DNA of 64,000 nucleotides, taken from positions 1 through 64,000 of the forward strand of contig JADIZR010000010.1 in assembly GCA_016704655.1 (NCBI GenBank), read 5' to 3'. The notes beneath the pieces were generated by a model, which was not told where the DNA came from, ran no database searches, and saw only the letters and a program-made list of their open reading frames with translations. The DNA is from Pseudomonadota bacterium. GTDB taxonomy: Bacteria > Pseudomonadota > Gammaproteobacteria > Steroidobacterales > Steroidobacteraceae. The position numbers were made by a program, and so were the translations under genes. Of this stretch, positions 47,318 to 55,326 are shown one piece after another (positions within the stretch are counted from its first letter, which is position 1; each line of letters opens with the position of its first letter).

Positions 47318-48392
47318 GTTGATCCGCCGCCAGGGCATTTCGCGGCGCAACTTCCTGAAGTTCTGCTCGCTGAGCGCGGCATCGCTCGGGCTCGCACCGC
47401 ACTTCGCCGGCAAGATCGCGCACGCGATGGAAACCAAGCCGCGCGTTCCGGTGCTCTGGCTGCACGGCCTCGAGTGCACGTGCTGCACCGAGAGCTTCAT
47501 CCGTTCCGCGCACCCGCTGGCCAAGGATGTGATCCTCTCGATGGTGTCGCTCGACTACGACGACACGATCATGGCCGCGGCGGGACACCAGGCCGAGCAG
47601 GCCATCGCTGACGTCATGCGCGACTACAAGGGCCAGTACATCCTTGCAGTCGAAGGCAACCCGCCGCTCGGCAACGACGGCACGTTCTGTATCCCGGGCG
47701 GCCGTCCGTTCGTCGAAAAGCTGAAGGAAGTCGCAGCGGACGCCGCCGCAGTGATCGCCTGGGGCTCCTGCGCTTCATGGGGTTGCGTGCAGGCTGCGAA
47801 GCCCAATCCGACGACCGCGGTGCCGATTCACAAGGTCATCAAGGACAAGCCGATCATCAAGGTGCCCGGCTGCCCGCCGATCGCCGAAGTCATGACCGGC
47901 GTCATCACGTACTACGTCACGTTTGGCGAGCTGCCTGCGCTCGACCGCCAGGGTCGGCCGCTGATGTTCTACGGCCAGCGCGTGCACGACAAGTGCTATC
48001 GCCGCGGCCACTTCGACGCGGGCCAGTTCTCCGAGAAGTTCGACGACTTCGGCGCCCGGGCCGGTTACTGCCTGTACAAGGTCGGCTGCCGCGGACCAAC
48101 GACGTACAACGCCTGCTCCACGACACGCTGGAACGAGGGTGTGTCGTTCCCGATCGGGTCGGGGCACGGTTGCCTCGGCTGCTCGGAGCCGGATTTCTGG
48201 GACAACGGACCGTTCTACGAGCGGCTGGAGACCTTCCCGCAGTTCGGCGCCGAAATGTCGGCTGACAGGATCGGCGCCACGGCGGCGGCCATCGTCGGCG
48301 TCGGCATCGCGGCTCACGCAGGCATCACGGCGCTGCGCCAGGCCAAGGTGAAGCCGAACAAGCCCGTCGCCGCAGACGAGCGCGTCGTTTGA
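47292..48392 (+). CDS. hyaA: [NiFe] hydrogenase group 1d, small subunit (oxygen-tolerant type)
   Basis: Iron-sulfur subunit of a membrane-bound uptake hydrogenase, exported by Tat: the N-terminal SRRNFLKF (17-24) is the twin-arginine motif. The proximal cluster has six cysteines. ECTCCTESF (Cys62, 64, 65) and SWGCVQ (Cys165) contain the two supernumerary Cys (64 and 165) that match Cys19 and Cys120 of E. coli Hyd-1 in position; they allow H2 oxidation in oxygen. Medial and distal ligands lie in CYRRGHFDAG, CLYKVGCRGPTTYNAC and GSGHGCLGCSEPDFWD. A C-terminal helix (AAAIVGVGIAAHAGITAL) anchors it. Length is 366 aa. GGGAG at 47281-47285 precedes the ATG. Confidence 0.96.
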   Translation: MGRQETFYELIRRQGISRRNFLKFCSLSAASLGLAPHFAGKIAHAMETKPRVPVLWLHGLECTCCTESFIRSAHPLAKDVILSMVSLDYDDTIMAAAGHQAEQAIADVMRDYKGQYILAVEGNPPLGNDGTFCIPGGRPFVEKLKEVAADAAAVIAWGSCASWGCVQAAKPNPTTAVPIHKVIKDKPIIKVPGCPPIAEVMTGVITYYVTFGELPALDRQGRPLMFYGQRVHDKCYRRGHFDAGQFSEKFDDFGARAGYCLYKVGCRGPTTYNACSTTRWNEGVSFPIGSGHGCLGCSEPDFWDNGPFYERLETFPQFGAEMSADRIGATAAAIVGVGIAAHAGITALRQAKVKPNKPVAADERVV

Positions 48393-48411
48393 CCGAGTGG
48401 AGAACTGAAAC

Positions 48412-50205
48412 ATGAGCATTGCAACCCCCAACGGCTTTCAGCTCGACAACTCGGGCAAGCGCGTCGTAGTCGATCCGATCACGCGCATCGAAGGGCACCT
48501 CCGCATCGAGGTGAACGTCGACGCGAACAACGTCATCCGCAACGCGGTATCGACGGGCACGATGTGGCGCGGCCTGGAGGTCATCCTCCGCGGCCGTGAT
48601 CCGCGCGACGCATGGGCCTTCGTGCAGCGCATCTGCGGCGTCTGCACGGGCGTGCACGCGCTGGCGTCGGTCCGCGCGGTCGAAAACGCGCTGAAGATCG
48701 AGATCCCCGAGAACGCGAACACGATCCGCAACATCATGCACCTGACCCTGTATGCACAGGATCACCTGGTGCACTTCTATCACCTGCACGCCCTCGACTG
48801 GGTGGACGTGGTGAGCGCGCTCTCCGCGGACCCCAAGGCGACGTCCGAGCTGGCCCAGTCCATCTCGCCGTGGCCGATGTCTTCGCCGGGCTACTTCCGC
48901 GACCTGCAGAACCGCCTGAAGAAGTTCGTCGAGTCGGGACAGCTCGGGCCGTTCCGCAACGGCTACTGGGGTCACCCGGCCTACAAGCTGCCGCCTGAAG
49001 CCAACCTGATGGCCGTCGCGCACTACCTCGAGGCCCTCGATTTCCAGAAGGAAATCGTCAAGATCCAGACGATCTTCGGTGGCAAGAATCCGCACCCGAA
49101 CTGGCTGGTGGGCGGCGTGCCGTCGCCGATCAACATGAACGCCGCGGGTGCCGTCAGCGCGATCAACATGGAACGGCTGAACATGGTCAGCCGGATCATC
49201 GACCGCACCATCGAGTTCATCGACCAGGTCTACATCCCCGACCTGATCGCGATTGCCGGCTTCTACAAGGACTGGGCAGCGATCGGCGGTGGCCTGTCGT
49301 CGAAGTACCTGATGTCGTACGGCGACCTGCCGATCAAGGCCAACGACTACAGCCCCGGCAACCTGATGCTGCCGCGTGGCGCGATCATCGACGGCAACCT
49401 GAGCGAAGTGCAGGACATCGACCTCGATGCGCTCGACCAGGTGCAGGAGTACGTCACGCACTCCTGGTACAAGTACGACGACGAGCAGAAGGGCCTGCAC
49501 CCGTTCGACGGCGAGACCGTCCCCAACTTCGACATCGGCGGCGCCAAGGGCACCAAGACGCGGATCGAGGCGGTCGACGAATCCGCGAAGTACTCGTGGG
49601 TCAAGTCGCCGCGCTGGAAGGGCCACGCGATGGAAGTCGGCCCGCTCGCGCGCTACGTCATTGGTTACGTCAAGGGCATCCCGGAGTTCAAGGAACCCAC
49701 CGACATGGTGCTCCAGAAGCTCGGTGGCGCGCCGGTGACGGCGCTGTTCTCGACGCTTGGCCGCACGGCGGCCCGCGGCCTGGAGTGCAGCTGGGCGGCC
49801 CACAAGCTGAAAGACGAGTTCAACAAGCTCATCGCCAGCATCAGGGCCGGCGACACGGCCACCGCCAACATGGACAACTTCGAACCGTCCACGTGGCCGA
49901 AGTCGGCCAGGGGCCACGGCTTCGTCGAAGCCCCGCGCGGCGCGCTGTGCCACTGGATCGACATCGAAGACAAGAAGATCAAGAACTACCAGTGCGTCGT
50001 GCCGACCACCTGGAACGCGAGCCCGCGTGACCCGGCCGGCAAGATCGGCGCCTACGAGGCAGCGTTGCTCGATACGCCGATGCACGATCCCGAGCAGCCG
50101 CTCGAGATCCTGCGCACGATCCACAGCTTCGATCCATGCCTGGCCTGCGCTACGCACGTGCTCGACATGGAGGGCAACGAGGTCACGAGCGTCAAGGTCC
50201 GGTAA
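48412..50205 (+). CDS. hyaB: [NiFe] hydrogenase group 1d, large subunit
   Basis: Carries the NiFe(CN)2CO centre. Nickel ligands lie in the L1 motif RICGVCTGVHALASV and the L2 motif DPCLACATHV. After the His of L2 there are exactly 15 residues (ending SVKVR) that the maturation protease would remove, the same number as in E. coli HyaB. RIEGHLRIEV near the N-terminus is also conserved. Length is 597 aa. It follows hyaA by 19 nt and precedes hyaC by 12 nt. The subunit has no signal peptide and is exported together with the small subunit. Confidence 0.97.
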   Translation: MSIATPNGFQLDNSGKRVVVDPITRIEGHLRIEVNVDANNVIRNAVSTGTMWRGLEVILRGRDPRDAWAFVQRICGVCTGVHALASVRAVENALKIEIPENANTIRNIMHLTLYAQDHLVHFYHLHALDWVDVVSALSADPKATSELAQSISPWPMSSPGYFRDLQNRLKKFVESGQLGPFRNGYWGHPAYKLPPEANLMAVAHYLEALDFQKEIVKIQTIFGGKNPHPNWLVGGVPSPINMNAAGAVSAINMERLNMVSRIIDRTIEFIDQVYIPDLIAIAGFYKDWAAIGGGLSSKYLMSYGDLPIKANDYSPGNLMLPRGAIIDGNLSEVQDIDLDALDQVQEYVTHSWYKYDDEQKGLHPFDGETVPNFDIGGAKGTKTRIEAVDESAKYSWVKSPRWKGHAMEVGPLARYVIGYVKGIPEFKEPTDMVLQKLGGAPVTALFSTLGRTAARGLECSWAAHKLKDEFNKLIASIRAGDTATANMDNFEPSTWPKSARGHGFVEAPRGALCHWIDIEDKKIKNYQCVVPTTWNASPRDPAGKIGAYEAALLDTPMHDPEQPLEILRTIHSFDPCLACATHVLDMEGNEVTSVKVR

Positions 50206-50217
50206 GGGAGTGATGTC

Positions 50218-50963
50218 ATGAGCAAGATGTATCACCCTTCTACCCCGCTGCCGAGCAGGGTGCGAGAAGGGCACTTCGGCGAGGCGATCCTGCCGCCTGC
50301 CGGCGTGCAGCCGGGACCCGTGTACGTGTACGACGCGGCGATCCGCCTCTGGCACTGGGTGACGTTCCTCGCCATCATCGTGCTGTGCGTGACCGGGTAC
50401 TTCATCGGCTCGCCGCCTCCCCTCCGTGGGTGGCGAGGCGCATGAGCACTACCTGTTCGGCTGGATCCGCTTCACGCACTTTGCAGCGGGGATGATCCTC
50501 GGCGTGGCGTTCGTGCTGCGCTTGTACCGCGTGCTGGTCGGCGGCAAGCATGCCCGGCAGATTTTCTGGATTCCCTTCTGGAGCCTCAGCTGGTGGAAGG
50601 AGATCTTCGAGGAGGTCCGCTGGTACCTGATCATCGGCAAGCCGAAGGAGTACGTGGGCCACAACCCGCTCGCGCACTTCGCGATGTTTTTCATGTTCGT
50701 GCTGCCGATGCTCGTGCTGCTCTTCACTGGATTTGCCCTCTACTCTGAAGGCACGGGCGTGCATACCGGTCTGGTACACGTGGTTCGGCTGGGTGTTTCG
50801 CGTGCTCGGCGATTCCATGACCGTGCGCACGTGGCACCACGCCGCGATGTGGGTCGTGATCCTGTTCTCGATGGTGCACATGTACATGGCGATCCGCGAG
50901 GACATGACGCACCGCCAGACGACGATCAGCGCGATGATCAGTGGCTGGAGGTTCTACCGCTGA
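50218..50963 (+). pseudogene. hyaC: Hydrogenase b-type cytochrome (HyaC), with two +1 frameshifts
   Basis: Membrane cytochrome b that takes electrons from the small subunit to quinone. It begins MSKMYHPSTPLPSRV, and the first helix has a heme His in AAIRLWHW. The frame breaks at 50419-50422, where CCCC replaces an expected CCC; the protein continues as SVGGEAHEHYLFGWIRFTHF with further helices. A second break near 50764-50772 shifts into WYTWFGWVFRVLGDSMTVRT, and then WHHAAMW with heme ligands, ending SGWRFYR at 50963. The three parts together match a 248-residue HyaC, so either two indel errors or a broken subunit. Confidence 0.9.
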
Positions 50964-50992
50964 ACCGGGGCGCATGCCCTTTGACTGCCAGG

Positions 50993-51046
50993 TAACGGGA
51001 CCGCGGGACGAGGGCGATCGTCGCCCGGAGTCCTTCGGTCCCGTTA
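50993..51046 (+). other. Nested stem-loop in the hyaC-hyaD gap
   Basis: TAACGGGACCG (50993-51003) pairs perfectly with CGGTCCCGTTA (51036-51046). Inside lie GGAC/GTCC and an inner stem GGGCGA/TCGCCC with a TCG loop. A T-rich TATACTTTTAGA follows. It could be a terminator, an mRNA processing or stability element that changes the ratio of structural to maturation proteins, or part of a promoter (TATACT at 51045) for hyaD. Confidence 0.7.
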
Positions 51047-51106
51047 TACTTTTAGACGCTATCCAAGTGCACCGCGAGTGCAGCAAGCAGACGCGCGGGA
51101 GTGACG

Positions 51107-51784
51107 ATGAATGATGAATCCGCGGCGCCGGAACGCCGCATCGTGGTGCTCGGGGTCGGCAACCTGCTGTGGGCCGATGAAGGCTTCGGCGTGCGCTGCG
51201 TCGAGGCGCTCGACGCCGGCTGGGACCTGCCGCCGGACGTCGGCCTGATGGACGGCGGCACGCTCGGCCTGGCGCTCGTGCCGCTGCTGCTCGACACCAC
51301 CCACGTCCTGCTGTTCGACGCGGTCGCGCACCGCGGCGAGCCGGGCACGCTGATCGTGGCGCGCGACGACGAGATTCCCGCGCTGATGGGCGGCAACAAG
51401 ATGAGCCTGCACCAGGTCGGGATGAACGACATCCTGGCGAGCCTTGAGCTGCTCAACCACAAGCCCGCGCATTTCACCGTGGTCGGCATCAAGCCCGTCG
51501 AGCTCGCGGATTACGGCGGCAGCCTCACGGAGCGGGTGCAGTCGCAGATTCCCGACGCGTTGCGGCTCGGCATCGAGGAACTGCGTCGCTGGGGCGTGGA
51601 GGTGCGCGAGCGCGCTGGCCAGTCCGAGCGCGACGTCGTGATCAGCGCGCTGCAGCAAGGGCGTTACGAAGCCGGTCGTCCGGCGCCGGACGTTGCCTGT
51701 CGCTCCGGCGACGAGCGATTCCTCGCGATTCGCGCTGCGGCCGAGGAACGCGGGGACGAGAAGGCCGGGGGTACCAGCGCATGA
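51107..51784 (+). CDS. hyaD: Hydrogenase maturation endopeptidase
   Basis: Nickel-dependent protease that removes the C-terminal peptide of the large subunit after nickel insertion. Nickel-binding residues are visible: Glu25 in ADEGFG, Asp71 in LLFDAVAH and His102 in MSLHQVG. The start is set by GGGAG at 51097-51101, 5 nt before ATG 51107. Length is 225 aa, about 30-40 longer than usual because of an Arg/Glu-rich C-terminal stretch (RYEAGRPAPDVACRSGDER). It overlaps hyaE by 4 nt (ATGA). It may have its own promoter in the structured gap. Confidence 0.92.
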   Translation: MNDESAAPERRIVVLGVGNLLWADEGFGVRCVEALDAGWDLPPDVGLMDGGTLGLALVPLLLDTTHVLLFDAVAHRGEPGTLIVARDDEIPALMGGNKMSLHQVGMNDILASLELLNHKPAHFTVVGIKPVELADYGGSLTERVQSQIPDALRLGIEELRRWGVEVRERAGQSERDVVISALQQGRYEAGRPAPDVACRSGDERFLAIRAAAEERGDEKAGGTSA

Positions 51785-52167
51785 GCGGCGTGATCGACGC
51801 GCTGGCCGCGCATCCGTCGTGCGACGTGCTGCGCAAGACGGAACTCGATGACTGGCTCACCCGCAATCCGCGCGCGTTGCTGTTCTTTATCGGCGACCGA
51901 CCTGAAGGTCTCGACGTGACGGTGGTCGTGCGTGAGCTCGCGACGAGTTACGGGGGTCGGCTGCGGGTCGGCCTCATCGATCAACGCGACGAAGCAGCCC
52001 TGATGACGCGATTTGGCGTGGTCGTCATGCCCGCCGTCGTCTACATGCGCGACGGGCAGCCCACCGAACTCGTGGCGCGCATGCGCGACTGGCCGGTTTT
52101 TTCGCAAGCCGCCGACCGTCTGCTCGAGGACGCCGTGCCGGCTCCCCTGACTGGAGGAAATGCATGA
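51781..52167 (+). CDS. hyaE: Hydrogenase-1 expression protein HyaE / HupG (thioredoxin-like)
   Basis: Thioredoxin-fold chaperone for the Tat-bound small subunit in HyaE/HupG systems. The fold is suggested by ALLFFIGDRPEGLDVTVVV and VMPAVVYMRDGQP, but there is no CxxC, as usual for this family, so it is not redox active. Length is 128 aa. ATGA overlaps with both hyaD and hyaF show tight coupling. Confidence 0.85.
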   Translation: MSGVIDALAAHPSCDVLRKTELDDWLTRNPRALLFFIGDRPEGLDVTVVVRELATSYGGRLRVGLIDQRDEAALMTRFGVVVMPAVVYMRDGQPTELVARMRDWPVFSQAADRLLEDAVPAPLTGGNA

Positions 52168-53015
52168 CCGAACACGTCCTCGTCTGGCACCCGAAGGTGC
52201 CAGGAGACGCTCCTGCGGACTCCGACGACCAGCTGCGCCTGATCGGCATGCCCACTGGCCTGGTGCGTCCGGCGCGCCAGACTCCCGCGAACGAAGAGCT
52301 CACGACCGCCTCGCGCGACGTCGTCAACGCGGTGATTGCAGACCTCAGGCGTCGCACGACCGAGCCGGATGCGCCACCGACCCGCGTGAGCCTGAATGGA
52401 CTCAGCGAATTCGAGAAGGCGACGCTCGCCGATATCCTCGGCGAAGGTGACGTCTGGGCGAAGGTCGGCCTGGACAATGCCTACTGGCGAGTGGTCGAGT
52501 CGGTGATGGCAGGCATCTGGCGTGTCGAAAGCAGCACGGCGGATGGCACGCAGGGCGAGTGGATCGAGATCGGCCCGGTACCGGCGCCGATCCTGCGCGC
52601 CGCAGCCGAGTTACCGCGCGCCGAAATCGAGATCCCCGGGCAGATGCCGCAGGGCGCGATGAACGCACCGGCATTGCTGTTCGAGCTGCAGCAGCGCTCG
52701 AACGAATACCGGCCGGGTGCCGAGAACCACATCATCAACTTCACGTTGCTGCCGCTCACCGACGTCGATGCGCAGGTGCTGACGACCGTGCTCGGGCAGG
52801 TTCCACTGGTGATCCGCTCCGGTGGTTTCGGCAGCTCGCGCGTGTTTGCGACGGGCCTGCGGCACGTCTGGGCCGTGCAGTTCATCAACGGCATGGGTAA
52901 CGTGATCCTCGACACGCTCGAGATCGGCGGCGTGCCGATCTCGGTCCTTGCCGCACGCGAGGATTTCGAAGACTCGGCCGAGCGACTCAGCGAGATCCTG
53001 CAGGCGTTCAACTGA
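52164..53015 (+). CDS. hyaF: Hydrogenase-1 expression protein HyaF / HupH
   Basis: Assembly factor of unclear mechanism, needed for small-subunit maturation in related organisms, particularly in oxygen. Family motifs are GDVWAKVGLDNAYWRVVESV, the segment MNAPALLFELQQRSNEYRPG and PLVIRSGGFGSSRVFATGLR. Length is 283 aa. Overlaps hyaE by 4 nt (ATGA) and the next gene by one base (TGATG). Confidence 0.88.
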   Translation: MTEHVLVWHPKVPGDAPADSDDQLRLIGMPTGLVRPARQTPANEELTTASRDVVNAVIADLRRRTTEPDAPPTRVSLNGLSEFEKATLADILGEGDVWAKVGLDNAYWRVVESVMAGIWRVESSTADGTQGEWIEIGPVPAPILRAAAELPRAEIEIPGQMPQGAMNAPALLFELQQRSNEYRPGAENHIINFTLLPLTDVDAQVLTTVLGQVPLVIRSGGFGSSRVFATGLRHVWAVQFINGMGNVILDTLEIGGVPISVLAAREDFEDSAERLSEILQAFN

Positions 53016-53677
53016 TGAGCCGTCCCTTCGAAGGCAGCTATGGCGGCGACGGCTCGAAGATCGCCGACGACACCCGGCTCGAGTGCGGCATCTGCTGGTG
53101 GGTCTACGACCCGGCGCTCGGTGATGACGAAACGCAGACGCCGCCTGGCACGCCGTTCCTGCTGTTGCCGGACACCTGGGAATGCCCGAACTGCGCAGCC
53201 AGCAAGAGCAAGTTCATGGTGATCGACAGCGCGACGCTGTCGGAAGACGACGCCGTGAACAACCTCGCGAACGCCTATCGGCGTGCGGCGCTCAAGGTCA
53301 AAGGCATGCCGATCTACAACCCGACGCTGGCCATCGAAGCCGTTGGCTTCCGCGAGCACGACGGGCGCCAGGTCGGCGTGATGGTGACCCCGTGGTTCAT
53401 GAACCTTACGGTGCTGCCGTCCGCGGCCGACCTCGAGCGGTGGGCTGATGGCACGAGCGCGCGCCTGACGTTCCCTTCCGGGGCGTACGACTTCGTGGTG
53501 ACCGACCTGCACGGCCTGGGCCTGATCGGCACCTGCTCGCTGTTCTCGACGATGACGGAATTCACGGACCACGAGGCCGCGCAGCTCGCTGCCACCTCCG
53601 TGGCCGAAGCGCTGTTCCAGCCGGAGCAACCGCCGGCGCCACCCACGGTCTCGCGCCGGCAACTGCTCGGGGGCTGA
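53015..53677 (+). CDS. Rubredoxin - HybE (HupI-HupJ type) fusion for hydrogenase assembly
   Basis: Residues about 20-75 form a rubredoxin with one iron site, LECGICWWVYDPALGD and WECPNCAASKSKF. The remainder is the HybE/HupJ/HoxT chaperone family, recognised by KGMPIYNPTLAIEAVGFRE, VGVMVTPWFMNLTVLPS and the final SRRQLLGG. In well-known hup and hox operons these are two adjacent separate genes, so this is a fusion that implies physical cooperation during small-subunit maturation under oxygen. Length is 220 aa. It is the last hydrogenase gene here; no hyp genes follow. The last 116 nt overlap the convergent alcohol dehydrogenase tail. Confidence 0.88.
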   Translation: MSRPFEGSYGGDGSKIADDTRLECGICWWVYDPALGDDETQTPPGTPFLLLPDTWECPNCAASKSKFMVIDSATLSEDDAVNNLANAYRRAALKVKGMPIYNPTLAIEAVGFREHDGRQVGVMVTPWFMNLTVLPSAADLERWADGTSARLTFPSGAYDFVVTDLHGLGLIGTCSLFSTMTEFTDHEAAQLAATSVAEALFQPEQPPAPPTVSRRQLLGG

Positions 53678-54857
53678 GTCGCGTCAGCCCGCCCGCAAGC
53701 TTGCCGGCGATGCAGGCGCCGTAGAGCTGCTCGAAGTCCTGCTCGGTCATCGGCAGCGGGTTGCCGCCCGTCGAGGGGTCGTTGAGCGCCTGTGGCGCGA
53801 ACGACCTGGCGTGCTCCTCGCGCACGCCGATGTCCGCCAGCGTGTGCGGGATGCCGATCTCCCGGCGCAGTTCCAGCACCCAGGCCAGCACGCCGCTGAA
53901 CGACCGGTCGGCGAGCCCGAGCCAGGCTGCGAGCCTAACCATCTTCGCCTCGATTGCGGTGCGGTTCCATTCCAGCACGTACGGCATTACCACGGCGTTC
54001 GTGAGTCCGTGGTGCGTGCCGAGGTTCGCCGAGCACGGGTGGCTCAGGCTGTGCATGGCGCCGAGTCCCTTCTGGAACGCGGTGGCGCCCATCGATGACG
54101 CGATCAGCATGTGGGCGCGCGCCTCGAGATCGCCACCGTTCGCGACGGCGCGCGGCAGGTAGTCCTTGACGAGGCGCATGCCCTCGACAGCGATGCCCTC
54201 CGCGAGCGGATGGTAGCCAGGAGCGCAATACGCCTCGAGATTGTGCGACAGCGCGTCCATACCCACGGCAGCCGTGATGTGGGCCGGCAGGCCGACAGTC
54301 AACTCGGGATCCTCGAGCACGATCGCCGGCAGCATCCGGGGATGGAAAATGATTTTCTTGGTGTGGTCGCGCACGTCGGTGATGACCGACGCGCGTCCAA
54401 CCTCGGACCCCGTCCCGGACGTCGTCGGCACCGCCACGACCGGCGCCATGCCTGCGACGTCCACACGCGTGAACCAGTCTTCGCGATCCTCGAAATCCCA
54501 GATCGGCCGGCTCTGTCCGACCATGAGCGCGACGGCCTTGGCCGTGTCGAGGGCGCTGCCGCCGCCGAATGCGATCACGCCGTCGTGGTGTCCGGCACGG
54601 TAGGCCTCGACGCCTGCGGTCACGTTCGCTTCGACCGGGTTTGGTTGCACGTCGGCAAACAATCCGCAGTGCAGGCCGGCGTCACGGCACAGTTGCACGG
54701 CATTCGCGACCATCGGTTGCGCCGCGAGCCCGGTGTCGGTGACCAGCAGTGGCCGTTGCATGCCGAGCGCGCGGCAGTGCTCGGGCAGTTCGACTATGCG
54801 TCCGGCACCGAACTTGATAGCGGTCGGGTAGTTCCAGTTGCCGCGCAGGGTGGTCAT
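53562..54857 (-). CDS. Iron-containing alcohol dehydrogenase, second family member
   Basis: NAD(P)-dependent alcohol/aldehyde oxidoreductase. Signatures are FGGGSALDTAKAVALMVG, PTTSGTGSEVGRAS, MDALSHNLEAYCAPGYHPLAEG and HSLSHPCSANLGTHHGLTNAV, giving the metal-binding His and Asp residues. ATG 54857 follows GGAGACGCCCG and gives the usual N-terminus. A normal end would be near GACIAGKLAG. About 40 further Pro/Arg/Ala-rich residues read antisense into the rubredoxin-HybE gene, so the stop may be lost. It lies on the same strand as the aldehyde dehydrogenase and glutamine-synthetase-like genes but is separated from them by a hairpin-rich gap. Confidence 0.85.
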   Translation of the reverse strand: MTTLRGNWNYPTAIKFGAGRIVELPEHCRALGMQRPLLVTDTGLAAQPMVANAVQLCRDAGLHCGLFADVQPNPVEANVTAGVEAYRAGHHDGVIAFGGGSALDTAKAVALMVGQSRPIWDFEDREDWFTRVDVAGMAPVVAVPTTSGTGSEVGRASVITDVRDHTKKIIFHPRMLPAIVLEDPELTVGLPAHITAAVGMDALSHNLEAYCAPGYHPLAEGIAVEGMRLVKDYLPRAVANGGDLEARAHMLIASSMGATAFQKGLGAMHSLSHPCSANLGTHHGLTNAVVMPYVLEWNRTAIEAKMVRLAAWLGLADRSFSGVLAWVLELRREIGIPHTLADIGVREEHARSFAPQALNDPSTGGNPLPMTEQDFEQLYGACIAGKLAGGLTRLSPRAVAGARPWVAPAVAPAGTALRPRRWQRAARPRGP

Positions 54858-54933
54858 CGGGCGTCTCCATTTCGTCGGGCTGCGTCGGTGTAGTTTACGC
54901 GCTGCTGCGGCGACACAGCGATGGCACGAGCAG

Positions 54934-55015
54934 TCAAGCGACCGATCCGGGGCCTTCCCCCGAGCTTGGAAAGGCAGACACGCGCTCGGGGGAAGGCCCC
55001 GGATCAATCGCTTGA
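54934..55015. repeat. Long hairpin, copy B of conserved-loop family
   Basis: Arms 54934-54965 and 54984-55015 (32 nt each) differ from perfect pairing at two adjacent positions. The 18-nt loop is TTGGAAAGGCAGACACGC, which is the exact reverse complement of the loop in copy C. It begins 77 nt upstream of the iron alcohol dehydrogenase start. Confidence 0.85.
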
Positions 55016-55029
55016 TACACAGCGGCTGA

Positions 55030-55059
55030 GCGAGTCTTCGCCGGGGCGCGAAGACTCGC
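55030..55059. repeat. Perfect 11-bp stem-loop
   Basis: GCGAGTCTTCG (55030-55040) pairs perfectly with CGAAGACTCGC (55049-55059) around an 8-nt GC loop. It stands 15 nt after copy B and is one of four hairpins in the gap 54858-55326, which otherwise holds no gene I can support. Confidence 0.75.
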
Positions 55060-55188
55060 ACGCCGCACGGCGACTGTAAGCGGCTGCAATGATCACGGGC
55101 GTTGGCAGACTGTCGCGAAGGGGAGCTACGGCCGTTGGCGCTGCCGCTCCCGACGCTTCATCCGGTGGGCGCTGCGTGCGCCGTGCAA

Positions 55189-55210
55189 GTTTTCCGGCTT
55201 GGCGGAAAAC
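55189..55210. repeat. Small stem-loop in the hairpin-rich gap
   Basis: GTTTTCCG (55189-55196) pairs with CGGAAAAC (55203-55210), with a 6-nt loop. It lies 23 nt before copy C. Confidence 0.6.
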
Positions 55211-55232
55211 CTGCTCAGGCGCCGCCTCACAA

Positions 55233-55306
55233 GCGGTCGATCCGGTCGTTCTTCCCGAGCGCGTGTCTGCCTTTCCAAGCTCGGGAAGAACGACTGGATC
55301 GACCGC
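55233..55306. repeat. Long hairpin, copy C of conserved-loop family
   Basis: Arms 55233-55260 and 55279-55306 (28 nt each) have one mismatch. The loop GCGTGTCTGCCTTTCCAA is identical (inverted) to that of copy B and shares its core with copy A. Only the 5 bp next to the loop (CGAGC/GCTCG) and short blocks such as TCCGG and TTC are common between arms. It starts 20 nt beyond the aldehyde dehydrogenase stop. Confidence 0.85.
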
Positions 55307-55326
55307 CTGCAACCAGCGCGTGATCG

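Noticed and set aside
54934..55306. Integron attC sites
   Set aside because: The hairpins lack the RYYYAAC/GTTRRRY core sites, and the conserved part is the loop, not the arm ends. No integrase is present.
54934..55306. Composite transposon ends
   Set aside because: Copies B and C are inverted, but no gene lies between them and their arms differ, unlike terminal repeats of one element.
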